From Aliarcobacter sp017996075 (GTDB taxonomy: Bacteria > Campylobacterota > Campylobacteria > Campylobacterales > Arcobacteraceae), in NCBI RefSeq assembly GCF_051062515.1, contig NZ_JAMXEK010000003.1: 64,000 nucleotides of DNA; one strand, given 5' to 3'. The translations under genes and the position numbers were made by a program. The notes under the pieces are model-generated. The model ran no database searches. It was given only the letters and a program-made list of their open reading frames with translations, and was not told the origin of the DNA. Shown here piece after piece: positions 8,620 to 17,477 of the stretch (its first letter is position 1; every line of letters starts with the position of its first letter).

Positions 8620-9497
8620 TTTAGTTTTCCTAAAAGCTCAAAAGAGTTTATATCCATCTTCGAAACTGCAAACCATTTTTTACCCAAATCTTTTAAACTA
8701 GCTCCAAAGTGATAAATATCTTTTTCATCAATTATAAGAAATCTATCATGGGATAAATCAAATATTTCTATATCTATTTTTGGGTATTGAGCATTATGTT
8801 TTTCTAAATCAAGTTGGAGTTGTTTTGAGATAGTTTTTGTGTAAATCTTCATATCTACTTTTGCATCTCTTTTAGTAAATAATACTAAAGTACTTTCATC
8901 TATATAGTTATCTATTAGCTTTATAGAACTTTTTGCACTTTTTATAATATCACTTACGAAAAGGTATGCGTCGAAAATTTGACCATCATAAAAGATATGT
9001 TGCTTTTGTGGTGTTCCTTTTTCTTCTATGGCATTTAATATTGCATCTACTTTTGTGTCATTTTTGATTTCATAAGAGATTTGTCTTTTTTCTATAGACT
9101 CTATTCTTGTAAAAAGTGAAGCGTTTTGAAATAAAAACTTTCGCATATTTACAAAAGCCCTCATAATATCAATATGTATTTTAATAGCTTTATCACTTGA
9201 CAAGACACTTGATAGCGTTGATACACCTTGTTCTGTAAAAACAAAAGGCTTTGCTCCACCAAGATGCTTTTTTGATGGTATCACAGATTGTGATACCATG
9301 TAATCTATCTCAAAATCTGTCAATTCAAACATAAAATCTTCTGGAAATCTTTCTATATTTCTTTTAACTGCTTGTTTCAAAGCCCTTGTTTCTACATTAT
9401 AAAGTTCAGCTAAATCCCTATCAACCATAACCTGAACACCTCTTATTGTGTAAATTTTATCTTGTATTGTTTGATTATCTATGATTAGTTCATTCAT
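8616..9497 (-). CDS. ORF6N-domain protein with PLD-like C-terminus, inserted in the leg operon
   Basis: The N-terminal part (about residues 8-100) is an ORF6N DNA-binding domain: IYTIRGVQVMVDRDLAELYN, KQAVKRNIERFPEDFMFEL and GGAKPFVFTEQGV are its hallmark segments, shared with phage antirepressors and RhuM-type proteins. The C-terminal part (about 165-290) contains HDRFLIIDEKDIYHFGASL, similar to half of a phospholipase-D-like motif. The role is unknown; such orphans are scattered through bacterial accessory loci. Both junctions are ATGA overlaps (legC upstream, legH downstream), so it sits inside a tightly packed sugar operon to which it should be functionally irrelevant. Confidence 0.85.
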   Translation of the reverse strand: MNELIIDNQTIQDKIYTIRGVQVMVDRDLAELYNVETRALKQAVKRNIERFPEDFMFELTDFEIDYMVSQSVIPSKKHLGGAKPFVFTEQGVSTLSSVLSSDKAIKIHIDIMRAFVNMRKFLFQNASLFTRIESIEKRQISYEIKNDTKVDAILNAIEEKGTPQKQHIFYDGQIFDAYLFVSDIIKSAKSSIKLIDNYIDESTLVLFTKRDAKVDMKIYTKTISKQLQLDLEKHNAQYPKIDIEIFDLSHDRFLIIDEKDIYHFGASLKDLGKKWFAVSKMDINSFELLGKLK

Positions 9498-10636
9498 ATA
9501 GGAAGCCTAACGCTACTTGGAATATTTACAACTCTCTCTTCAAGATATTTTGCATTTTTTAAATCTGTTTTTTGGCAATCTTTAAACATCTCAAGTTCAT
9601 TCATAAGTTTCCAAATAGGTCTTGTCATTACGCCATTTTTATTTGTAAACTCTAAAAACTCATCTCTTTGTTTTACATCTTCCAATAAAACTGCTTGAAG
9701 CCAATAGTTTGATTTACTATTTTCTGGTTCTTCTATAAACTTTATACTATTTTGTAAGAAAAACTCTTTATATATTTTTGCTAATTCTCTTTTTGAAGCC
9801 AAAAATTTTTCTAACTGCTCAAGTTGAGCGACAAGCAAAGCTGCATTTATATTTGGAAGTCTATAGTTATATCCTATCTCATCATGTACATATTCATATG
9901 GATGAGGAATTTTTGCAGTTGTTGTGATATGTTTTGCTCTTTTTGCTAAAGATTCATCATCTGTAACAATTACTCCGCCACCGCCACTTGTGATTATTTT
10001 ATTACCATTAAAACTAAATGCCCCTACTTTTCCAAAAGTTCCTGTATGCTTATCTTTATAAAATGAACCTAAACTTTCAGCTGCATCTTCTACTAAAGTT
10101 ATACTCCAAGTATCACAGATATCTTTTATCTCATCAATTCTGCAAGGATGTCCAAAAGTGTGCATAGGAACACAAGCTTTGATTTGTCTATTTGTAGTTT
10201 TATTTATGCAAATATTTTCTACTACTTCACAATTTCTTTCCAAAAAGTTTCTTAAAGAATCAGGACTTAAACCCATAGTATCTAAATCAACATCTACAAA
10301 AATTGGTTTTGCTCCAATATACGAAATAGCATTGCAAGTAGCTATAAAAGTAAGTGGTTGAGTTATAACTTCATCATCTCTTTTTACATCTGCTAAAATA
10401 AGCGAGATATGTAATGCAGCTGTTCCATTTACAGTTGCTATCGCAAATTTACTTCCCACAGTTTTTGCAAACTCTTTTTCAAAACTATCCACATATTTTC
10501 CAACACTTGATACAAACGTAGAATCAATACAATCATTTAAATATTTTTTTTCATTTCCAATAAATCTTGGTTCGTGTAATGGTATAAACTCTTGTGTTTT
10601 AAAAGTCTCTTTTATAAAATCGACTACTTTTTGCAT
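9494..10636 (-). CDS. legC: NDP-4-keto-6-deoxy-sugar aminotransferase (LegC)
   Basis: A PLP-dependent aminotransferase of the DegT/DnrJ/EryC1 class, 380 aa. The Schiff-base lysine is K213 in GAFSFNGNKIITSGGGG, and VEDAAESLG precedes it. LegC adds the 4-amino group to the LegB product. I chose the ATG at 10636, one base after the legB stop; an upstream start near 10681 would give a 44-base overlap. Second gene of the leg operon. The substrate (GDP- or UDP-linked) cannot be read from the sequence. Confidence 0.9.
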   Translation of the reverse strand: MQKVVDFIKETFKTQEFIPLHEPRFIGNEKKYLNDCIDSTFVSSVGKYVDSFEKEFAKTVGSKFAIATVNGTAALHISLILADVKRDDEVITQPLTFIATCNAISYIGAKPIFVDVDLDTMGLSPDSLRNFLERNCEVVENICINKTTNRQIKACVPMHTFGHPCRIDEIKDICDTWSITLVEDAAESLGSFYKDKHTGTFGKVGAFSFNGNKIITSGGGGVIVTDDESLAKRAKHITTTAKIPHPYEYVHDEIGYNYRLPNINAALLVAQLEQLEKFLASKRELAKIYKEFFLQNSIKFIEEPENSKSNYWLQAVLLEDVKQRDEFLEFTNKNGVMTRPIWKLMNELEMFKDCQKTDLKNAKYLEERVVNIPSSVRLPI

Positions 10637-10637
10637 A

Positions 10638-11828
10638 TTACATCTTCCCATCAAGATATTTACCTGTTTCTTTATGACCAAAGTCTGGAATCATTTTAAA
10701 AAACTCTTTTACAATATCATCTTTACTCCATTGTAAATTTTGTTTATATTTTTTGATAGTAGCTTCAAACTCATTTAGAAGTTTTTCATCATAAATTGCT
10801 TCATTTTTTATAACTCCAAGATTCTCAAATCTGTTCATATCTAAAACTTCTTTGTCTGTAAAAAACTCTTCAAAATCTTTTTCACCTGTTGTATCACTAG
10901 CAGTAAACAGACATGGCCATTTACTTTGAGAGGGTAAAGTTTTCGCTAGCTCTCTAGCTTCATCTTCATCTTTACATAAATATGGCTCATATCCTAAATT
11001 TTTTAGATATTTTACAGCAATATCTGCAAAAGTGATTAAGTGTAAATTAACACTTAGTTTTGGAAAAAAGATATCTCGATTTTCACCAAAAATACAAGAC
11101 ATTAAGCATAATTCACCTGATTCTTGAGGAGTTACAAAATATCTTTTTATATCATTTGGAGCAACGAGCGGTTGATTTTTTTGAATTCTTTGATTAAATC
11201 CATGAAGAAGTGAGCCATCACTAAAGGCTACATTTGCAAATCTTGCCATTGAAACATCTATTTGTTTTGATTTTCTATTTACAAACATCTCCATGATTCT
11301 TTTACTTGCACCCATCATATTTACAGGATTTGCAGCTTTATCTGTACTTACACAAAAATACTTTTTAGTTCCATTTTCAATTGATTGTTGAAGAGTTTTA
11401 TCTGTATTAAAAATATTTGTTTCTATCATTCGCATAAGAGTAAATGGGTCTTTTTCACTTCTTACATGTTTAAGTGCTGATAAATTTAATACATAATCAT
11501 ATTTTCCATCAGATTTTATAAATGCATCATATTCGCTACTTCCAATATCTAGTGCAAATGTTTGAAAATCTCCATTTATATATCCAAAACTACTTCTTAT
11601 ATCTCGAACTAGTTCAACCGTATTATTTTCAGAAATATCAACAACATGAAGTTTTTTAGGATTTCTTTTAAATATCTCTTTAGTTACTGCTTGACCAATA
11701 CTTCCCGCTCCACCAATTACAAGAAATGTTGAGTTTGAAACTATCTTTGAAAGCTCTTTTTCATAAGTTTGTATATCTTCTTGAAAAAGCTCTTTGGTTC
11801 TACCGATTAGTTCCAATATCTTAACCAT
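10638..11828 (-). CDS. legB: NDP-N-acetylglucosamine 4,6-dehydratase (LegB)
   Basis: First gene of the leg operon, 396 aa. The Rossmann motif GGAGSIG is at residues 39-45, and STDKAANPVNMMGASK holds D163 and K164, with Met172 where many SDRs have the catalytic Tyr. Met at this place is normal for the WbpM/PglF-like branch of Polysacc_synt_2 dehydratases, so it is not a defect. The start MVKILELIGRTKELF has AGGAG about 11 bases upstream; an in-frame extension to 11930 would run into the promoter and is rejected. The presence of ptmE suggests a GDP-linked substrate as in C. jejuni, but that is inference. Confidence 0.9.
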   Translation of the reverse strand: MVKILELIGRTKELFQEDIQTYEKELSKIVSNSTFLVIGGAGSIGQAVTKEIFKRNPKKLHVVDISENNTVELVRDIRSSFGYINGDFQTFALDIGSSEYDAFIKSDGKYDYVLNLSALKHVRSEKDPFTLMRMIETNIFNTDKTLQQSIENGTKKYFCVSTDKAANPVNMMGASKRIMEMFVNRKSKQIDVSMARFANVAFSDGSLLHGFNQRIQKNQPLVAPNDIKRYFVTPQESGELCLMSCIFGENRDIFFPKLSVNLHLITFADIAVKYLKNLGYEPYLCKDEDEARELAKTLPSQSKWPCLFTASDTTGEKDFEEFFTDKEVLDMNRFENLGVIKNEAIYDEKLLNEFEATIKKYKQNLQWSKDDIVKEFFKMIPDFGHKETGKYLDGKM

Positions 11829-11874
11829 TATCAAATATACTCTCCTACAAAAGATTAATAATTTTTTATATTGT

Positions 11875-11885
11875 ATTGTAACACA
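11875..11885 (-). promoter_or_regulatory. Candidate legB promoter (extended -10, TGTTACAAT)
   Basis: Read on the minus strand, TGTGTTACAATAC lies about 47 bases before the legB ATG, an extended -10 of the type common in Campylobacterota, where no -35 box is needed. The 119-bp gap is shared with the divergent maf gene. Confidence 0.45.
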
Positions 11886-11913
11886 TACTTTATTTATAAT
11901 ATATACAAATATT

Positions 11914-11921
11914 GCTAAAAT
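11914..11921 (+). promoter_or_regulatory. Candidate maf-operon promoter (-10 GCTAAAAT)
   Basis: TTGCTAAAAT lies about 27 bases before the maf ATG and matches the TGxTAAAAT-like -10 seen before recA at 40191. If real, it drives the whole plus-strand operon to 29561. The RBS (GAAAG) before maf is weak. Confidence 0.45.
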
Positions 11922-11947
11922 CTTACACAAAAACTTGAAAGAAAAAA

Positions 11948-13828
11948 ATGGATAAACAAAAACAACTAGAAGAGTTACAAAAAACTTTAAGCCAAATATA
12001 TCTTAAAAATATAGAGTTTTTCAAAAAAAATCATTTAAATATTTATGAAAAAATAGTTTTTTTCGAGAAACAAAATATCCAAAATTACTCTTTAGAGTTT
12101 ATAAATGATGAATTTAAACTATTAGATTTAAAAACAAAACAAGATTTATACAAAAAAGAGCCTTTTAGTGACTCTTTAGATAGAGTAAATAACTTTTCTC
12201 TTTCAAACGCTTTTACTCTTATAAAAATGGAAGAATTAAAAAAGAAAAATCATTATGAAGGTGAGATAAATAGTTATATATATTTAAATGAATATATAAA
12301 AAAGTTTGAAAATATAGATATAAAAATCAATAAATTTATATTTATAGGAACTTTGCTTGGAGTTCATTTAAATGATTTTCACAATAGTTTAAATGCTAAA
12401 AGTTATTTAATAATTGAGCCAAATATTGAAATTTTTAGATTATCTTTATTTTTGTGCGACTATGAATCTTTAAGTAAAAATTCAAAACTATTTTTTGCTA
12501 TAAATGAAGATAGTTTTGGTTTAGAAAATATCACAAAAAAGTTTTTAGAAGATAGATATGAATTAAATCATCTAATTCATTTTGAATTATCAAATCAAAA
12601 CAACTCATATTTAATAGAAGAGTTACAAAATATTTTTATTCATAGTTCTCAAATGCGTTATCCTTTTAGTGATTTTATAATTAGCCTAAAAAGAGGTTTT
12701 AACTACTTTTTTGAAGAGAAAAAGAGTATTATAAATCTATCACAAAATCAAAATTTATTTGAAAATAAAAAAATTCTTTTTTTAGGTGCTGGAGTATCTT
12801 TGGCAAAAAATCTAGAGTGGGTTTATCTAAATCAAGATAAATTTATAATAGTAGCTTCAAGTGCTGTTTTAAAGCATCTTAGAATTTTGGAGATCATTCC
12901 AGATATTATTTTAGCTGTTGATGGTCAAAAAGAGCCAATGCTTGAGCAGTTTAATACAGATTCTAAAATGTATAAAAACTCTATAATTTTAGCTTCAATC
13001 AAACTTGATACCAAGCTATTTTTAAAACTAAAAGATACAAAAATATTTTTTATGCAAAATGCTTTGGAGCTATTTTCAAACTATGGTTTTTTAAGTGGAG
13101 TTACTGTTGGAGATATTGGTATTGATATAATTGCTAGGCTTGGAGCTAAAGAGATTTATCTTTTAGGAGTTGATGCAAGTGTTGATAGTAAAAATGGCAA
13201 AACTCATGTAGGAACTCATAAATCAAGTAGAAAATTAAATCTAAATGCAAAAAATAGTGGAGATTTTAGAGAAGATATAGTTTATGTAAAAGGAAATTTT
13301 GAAGAAAAAGTACCTACTTTTAGAGAGTATTTAGAGATGATAGAGAGTGCTGAAGATATAATATTTAAACACTCTGAATTTTCAAAGGTTTATAATTTAG
13401 GGAATGGTGCATATTTTAAAGGAGCTACTCCTTTAAAAATAGAAGAATTAAAAAGTAATTTAGAAAAAATAGATAAAGAAATTTTAGATATAAAACTTTT
13501 TGAGAGTTTTAAAAAGATTTCTAAACAAAAATTAGAAGAGATTGATATAAAAGAGATAATCAAAGAGAAAAAAGTACTTAAAAAATTAAATAGTATAAAA
13601 ATAGAAAAATTTCATCAAGAGTTTAAAATAGTTTTTGAAAAATATCCAAACTCTATGATTTGTAATATTTTTGATAGATTTTTTAAGCTTATATTGCCTT
13701 ATAATCTTATTTTAAATAGCAATGAAGCAAATGAGATTTTAAAAAAACAAATTTTTGAAGTTTTGAGTAGTTTTAATAGCATATTTGATAAAATTAATAT
13801 CAAATCTCAAAAGGTAAGAAATGACTAG
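11948..13828 (+). CDS. maf: Motility accessory factor family glycosyltransferase (Maf, DUF115)
   Basis: A 626-aa protein with the DUF115/MptE-like core from about residue 270 to 420: ILFLGAGVSLAKNLEW, then IIPDIILAVDGQ and LGVDASVDSKNGKTHVG. Maf proteins in Campylobacter, Helicobacter and Aeromonas transfer pseudaminic or legionaminic acids to Ser/Thr of flagellin in the cytoplasm before export. Its position between complete leg and pse operons strongly supports that use here. It heads a plus-strand operon and its stop overlaps the next gene by eight bases (ATGACTAG). Which nonulosonate it uses is not visible. Confidence 0.9.
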   Translation: MDKQKQLEELQKTLSQIYLKNIEFFKKNHLNIYEKIVFFEKQNIQNYSLEFINDEFKLLDLKTKQDLYKKEPFSDSLDRVNNFSLSNAFTLIKMEELKKKNHYEGEINSYIYLNEYIKKFENIDIKINKFIFIGTLLGVHLNDFHNSLNAKSYLIIEPNIEIFRLSLFLCDYESLSKNSKLFFAINEDSFGLENITKKFLEDRYELNHLIHFELSNQNNSYLIEELQNIFIHSSQMRYPFSDFIISLKRGFNYFFEEKKSIINLSQNQNLFENKKILFLGAGVSLAKNLEWVYLNQDKFIIVASSAVLKHLRILEIIPDIILAVDGQKEPMLEQFNTDSKMYKNSIILASIKLDTKLFLKLKDTKIFFMQNALELFSNYGFLSGVTVGDIGIDIIARLGAKEIYLLGVDASVDSKNGKTHVGTHKSSRKLNLNAKNSGDFREDIVYVKGNFEEKVPTFREYLEMIESAEDIIFKHSEFSKVYNLGNGAYFKGATPLKIEELKSNLEKIDKEILDIKLFESFKKISKQKLEEIDIKEIIKEKKVLKKLNSIKIEKFHQEFKIVFEKYPNSMICNIFDRFFKLILPYNLILNSNEANEILKKQIFEVLSSFNSIFDKINIKSQKVRND

Positions 13829-14810
13829 ACCTATACAACTTGATAAAACATACGGTGTTCTTAATACAGAGGATTATTTTTCATTTATAGGTTTTGCAAA
13901 AAAGGTAGGAAGTGATGAAACACAAAAAATAGATGTTTTTTTAGATGACAAAATAATTGATACTATAGAAGCAAATGAGTTTATACAAAAAATTGATGAT
14001 ATGTATGATGTTGAGAACAAAGCTTTTAAATACAATCTTCCAAGTGAGCATATAGGTAAAAAAGCTATTATCTCTTTTAAAAATCATGACTCTGGTGAGG
14101 AACTTCTAAACTCTCCATATACTTTGATTGATAAAAATCATGAAAAATTTAATGAAGCTAAATTTTTACATAGTTTGAGTGAACCTTTAAGCGAAGAGTT
14201 AAGAAATATGTATAAACCAAATTGTGTAGGATTTTTGGCTACAAAAGAGAATTTGGAAAATGAAGAGTTTATGAGGTATATTAAAGAGTTAATAGGTAGG
14301 TTTCCTGATGTGGAGTTTAATGGGTTTTGTTTTAAAAAACCAGATAATAAATTTATAAACTACATACAAATAAATAATATAAAAGATATTATATTAAATT
14401 CTTGTGTGTTTATAATAAATCCACAGTTACATGGAAATCAATTAGATTATAAGATATTGGAACAACAAAATAAATTTGTTAATATATTTGTAAATGATTA
14501 TAATAAGTTATATAATCATTTACAAATTAAAAATATAGTATTACCAAATCTTATTAATGTAATTAAAAATAATTTAGAAGTTTTTGGTCTCACAGTAAAT
14601 GATATTGAAGATATCTCATTTAATCATATTCTTATGATTATGAAAGCTTTCGAAAAACTTTCACTTATTAATAAAATAAATGAAGATACACTTTTAAATA
14701 CGACATTAAAGGAATTATCATTTATAAATATTAAGAATGCAATTAATAATAAAGAATTCATCAAAGTACAAAAATATATTAATAAAAATTTAATAGAACT
14801 TAGCAAATGA
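13821..14810 (+). CDS. Uncharacterised protein coupled to maf
   Basis: A 329-aa soluble protein I do not recognise. There is no signal peptide or membrane segment. The first 110 residues (TYGVLNTEDYFSFIGFAKKV, IDVFLDDKIIDTIEANEF) look like a beta-rich module. The middle holds a GFLATKENLENEEFMRYIKE stretch and alternating strand/helix segments that could be a degraded Rossmann or GT-B-like half, and the C-terminus is Asn/Lys-rich helix. It overlaps maf by eight bases with AAGG in front of the ATG, and overlaps the following aminotransferase by ATGA, so it is a genuine operon member. A role in assisting or directing Maf is only a guess. Confidence 0.6.
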   Translation: MTRPIQLDKTYGVLNTEDYFSFIGFAKKVGSDETQKIDVFLDDKIIDTIEANEFIQKIDDMYDVENKAFKYNLPSEHIGKKAIISFKNHDSGEELLNSPYTLIDKNHEKFNEAKFLHSLSEPLSEELRNMYKPNCVGFLATKENLENEEFMRYIKELIGRFPDVEFNGFCFKKPDNKFINYIQINNIKDIILNSCVFIINPQLHGNQLDYKILEQQNKFVNIFVNDYNKLYNHLQIKNIVLPNLINVIKNNLEVFGLTVNDIEDISFNHILMIMKAFEKLSLINKINEDTLLNTTLKELSFINIKNAINNKEFIKVQKYINKNLIELSK

Positions 14811-15880
14811 TAAATGTTACAAAAACTTACCTTCCAAATATTGATAAATACAAAAGCTATGTTGATGAGATATATCAAAGTGGAAAAATAACAAATTATG
14901 GTTCATTGGTGCAAAAACTGGAAAAAAGATTAGCAGAATATCTTGGAGTGAAAAATATTGTATTGGTTGCTAATGGTACTGTTGCACTTGAAATAGCATA
15001 TAGAGCATTAGACTTAAAAGGCTTTGTTATTACAACACCTTTTAGTTTTGTTGCTACAACAAGTTCATTGGTTACGAATGGTCTTTTGCCTATATTTACT
15101 GATATTGACCCAATGACTTTAAATATAGACACAAAAAAAATAGAAGAGCAAATTACACCAAATGCTTCAGCAATTGTTGCTACACATGTATTTGGTAATC
15201 CTTGTGAAGTTGAAGCAATAGAAAGAATTGCAAAAAAATATAAGCTCAAGGTGGTTTATGATGGCGCACATACTTTTGGCGTGAAGTATAAAAGTGGAAG
15301 TGTTGCAAAATTTGGCGATATTACCGCTCTGAGCTTTCACGCGACAAAAATTTTTCATACAATTGAAGGTGGGGCGCTTATCATTAACGATGATGAATTG
15401 GTACAAAAGACAAGATATCTTATAAACTTTGGGATTAAAAATAGTGAAGAGATACCACACTTGGGTACAAATGCAAAGATGAATGAATTTGAAGCAGCAA
15501 TGGGTCTTTGTTTGCTAGATGATATAGAAGAGATAAAAAATAGCAGAAAAAAAGTTTATGAAAAATACCAAAATGAGCTAAATGGTTTGGTAAATTTTCA
15601 AAAGAGAAATGAAAATGCAACACAAAATTATAGCTATGCTCCAGTAATTTTTAAAAGTGAAAAAGAACTTCTAAAGGTACAAAAAGCTTTAAATGATAAA
15701 CAAATATTTCCACGAAGATACTTTTATCCATCACTTGATACCCTAACTTATATAGAGCCAAAACAAGAGTGTAAAATATCAAGAGACATAAGCAAGAGAA
15801 TACTTTGTTTGCCAATTTTTAATGAACTTGAAAAAGATACTCAAAGCATTATTATCAAAACTATAAAAGATAATTTATAA
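14807..15880 (+). CDS. DegT/DnrJ/EryC1-family NDP-sugar aminotransferase, VioA-like
   Basis: A 357-aa PLP aminotransferase. The catalytic lysine is K181 in LSFHATKIFHTIEGGA, a signature close to that of VioA-type enzymes that make dTDP-4-amino-4,6-dideoxyglucose (viosamine); YDGAHTFG lies upstream in the PLP pocket. The gene overlaps its upstream neighbour by ATGA and its downstream neighbour by TAATG. It is followed by WbqC-like, NeuD-like acyltransferase, ACP and SDR genes, a set expected for an N-acylated 4-amino sugar. No rmlA/rmlB genes for dTDP-4-keto-6-deoxyglucose lie in the window. Substrate assignment is inference. Confidence 0.83.
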   Translation: MINVTKTYLPNIDKYKSYVDEIYQSGKITNYGSLVQKLEKRLAEYLGVKNIVLVANGTVALEIAYRALDLKGFVITTPFSFVATTSSLVTNGLLPIFTDIDPMTLNIDTKKIEEQITPNASAIVATHVFGNPCEVEAIERIAKKYKLKVVYDGAHTFGVKYKSGSVAKFGDITALSFHATKIFHTIEGGALIINDDELVQKTRYLINFGIKNSEEIPHLGTNAKMNEFEAAMGLCLLDDIEEIKNSRKKVYEKYQNELNGLVNFQKRNENATQNYSYAPVIFKSEKELLKVQKALNDKQIFPRRYFYPSLDTLTYIEPKQECKISRDISKRILCLPIFNELEKDTQSIIIKTIKDNL

Positions 15881-16569
15881 TGACATTAGCCATAATGCAA
15901 CCCTATCTTTTCTCATATATTGGTTATTGGCAACTTATAAATGCTGTAGATACTTTTGTAATTTTTGATGATGTTAAATTTATAAAAAAAGGGTATATAA
16001 ATAGAAACTCTATTTTAGTTGGTGGTAAATCACAACAGATTACATTAGAACTTATTGGTGCTAGCCAAAATAAGCTTATAAATGAGATAAAAGTAGGTAA
16101 CAATAGTCAGAAGCTACTAAAAACTATTGAAATGAGTTATAAAAAAGCTCCATATTTTGATAATGTATTTTCTATAATAGAAGATATTCTAAATCAAGAG
16201 GAAAGCAATTTAGCAAAATTTATTGGTTATTCTTTACAAAAAATATCTAATTATTTAGAAATAGATACAAAGTTCATATACTCAAGCAGTATAGAAAAAG
16301 ACAATAGTTTAAAAGCGCAAAATAAAATACTGGATATTTGTAAAAAACTAGATGCTACAGATTATATCAATGCTATAGGTGGTAAGGAACTTTACGATAA
16401 AGATAAATTTGAAAAACAAAATATCAAATTAAACTTTTTAGAACCAGAAATTCAAAAGTATATGCAATTAGAAAGTGAGTTTATATCATATTTGTCTATT
16501 ATTGATATTATAATGTTTAATAATAAAGATAATATTAGTAAAATGTTAATGCAATATAAATTGCTATAA
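15880..16569 (+). CDS. WbqC-family protein
   Basis: A 229-aa member of the WbqC family (PF08889), recognised by the opening LAIMQPYLFSYIGYWQLI, then DTFVIFDDVKF and GYINRNSIL. WbqC proteins are found almost only in O-antigen and other glycan loci, frequently beside VioA-like aminotransferases as here; their biochemical role is not firmly established, with modification of an amino sugar the common suggestion. TAATG overlap with the aminotransferase indicates translational coupling. Confidence 0.85.
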   Translation: MTLAIMQPYLFSYIGYWQLINAVDTFVIFDDVKFIKKGYINRNSILVGGKSQQITLELIGASQNKLINEIKVGNNSQKLLKTIEMSYKKAPYFDNVFSIIEDILNQEESNLAKFIGYSLQKISNYLEIDTKFIYSSSIEKDNSLKAQNKILDICKKLDATDYINAIGGKELYDKDKFEKQNIKLNFLEPEIQKYMQLESEFISYLSIIDIIMFNNKDNISKMLMQYKLL

Positions 16570-16580
16570 AGGAATCATAA

Positions 16581-17246
16581 GTGCAAGATATTTTAATATA
16601 TGGAAATGGGAAAATTGCAAAAGTAATATACCAATTTGTAAAAAAGCAGTTTAATGTAGTTGCTTTTACAGTAGATAGTGAGTTTATAGATGAAGATAAT
16701 ATAGAAGGGTTAGCACTTATTCCATTTGAAAATATTCAAAATAGATATAATCCATGCTATTACAAAATGATTATTGCTGTTGGTTATATTCAGATGAATA
16801 ATATTAGAGAAAAAAAATATTATGAAGCAAAAGAAAAAGGGTATGATTTTATAAACTATATTCACCCATCGATTGAAATACATGACAGCATAAAAATAGG
16901 TGAGAATAATATCATCTTAGATTATGCTACGATTCAGCCGTATGTAACTATAGGAAATAGTAACTTTATATGGAGTAATGCAGTAATAGCCCATGGTTCA
17001 ACTGTAGGTGACACTAACTGGATAGCATCAGGTGTAGTAATTTCAGGAGATGCAAATATAAAGTCTAAATGTTTTTTAGGTGTAAATGCTACTATAGGAC
17101 ATAATACAACTATAGAAGATGAAAACTTTATAGGGGCAAATACATTAGTAACAAAAAGCACAAATGATAAAGAGGTCTTTATTTCAAAAGAGGGTGAAAA
17201 ATTTAGGCTTGATAGCCAAAGATTTTTACATTTTACAGGAGTATAA
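16581..17246 (+). CDS. NeuD/PglD-like sugar acyltransferase (GTG start)
   Basis: A 221-aa protein with an N-terminal PglD-type Rossmann domain (DILIYGNGKIAKVIYQFV) and a C-terminal left-handed beta-helix of hexapeptide repeats (about residues 90-190, including WSNAVIAHGSTVGD with the probable catalytic His). It begins with GTG at 16581 behind AAAGGA. It probably acylates the amino group installed by the upstream aminotransferase. With an acyl carrier protein immediately downstream, the acyl donor may be ACP-bound rather than acetyl-CoA; that is inference from gene order. Confidence 0.82.
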   Translation: MQDILIYGNGKIAKVIYQFVKKQFNVVAFTVDSEFIDEDNIEGLALIPFENIQNRYNPCYYKMIIAVGYIQMNNIREKKYYEAKEKGYDFINYIHPSIEIHDSIKIGENNIILDYATIQPYVTIGNSNFIWSNAVIAHGSTVGDTNWIASGVVISGDANIKSKCFLGVNATIGHNTTIEDENFIGANTLVTKSTNDKEVFISKEGEKFRLDSQRFLHFTGV

Positions 17247-17252
17247 AAATAT

Positions 17253-17477
17253 ATGGAAAAATTAAATACGATTTTATGTGATGTTTTTAGGCTAAAAAAG
17301 GATGAATTAAAAGATGAACTCACGATGAAAGATATTCAAAAATGGGACTCTTTGACTCATATGGATTTGGTTACTTCTATAGAAGCGGGATTGAATATCC
17401 AATTGACAATGGATGATATCATGAGTATGAAAGATATAAAAACTATAAAAAATATAGTACAAGAGAAGTTGGCATAG
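17253..17477 (+). CDS. Acyl carrier protein (glycan-associated)
   Basis: A 74-aa ACP. The phosphopantetheine attachment serine is S33 in KWDSLTHMDLV, and the four-helix pattern and acidic bias are typical. AGGAG lies eight bases before the ATG, and the following SDR starts directly after its stop. This is not the housekeeping fatty-acid ACP (motif DSLD); WDSL is typical of ACPs in secondary or glycan modification pathways. A second, different ACP lies at 32930. It probably carries the acyl or aminoacyl group loaded by the adenylating enzyme at 20924. Confidence 0.9.
   Translation: MEKLNTILCDVFRLKKDELKDELTMKDIQKWDSLTHMDLVTSIEAGLNIQLTMDDIMSMKDIKTIKNIVQEKLA

Noticed and set aside
10640..11828. 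Met in place of catalytic Tyr in LegB considered as an inactivating change
   Set aside because: The WbpM/PglF-like branch of this dehydratase family normally has Met at this position.
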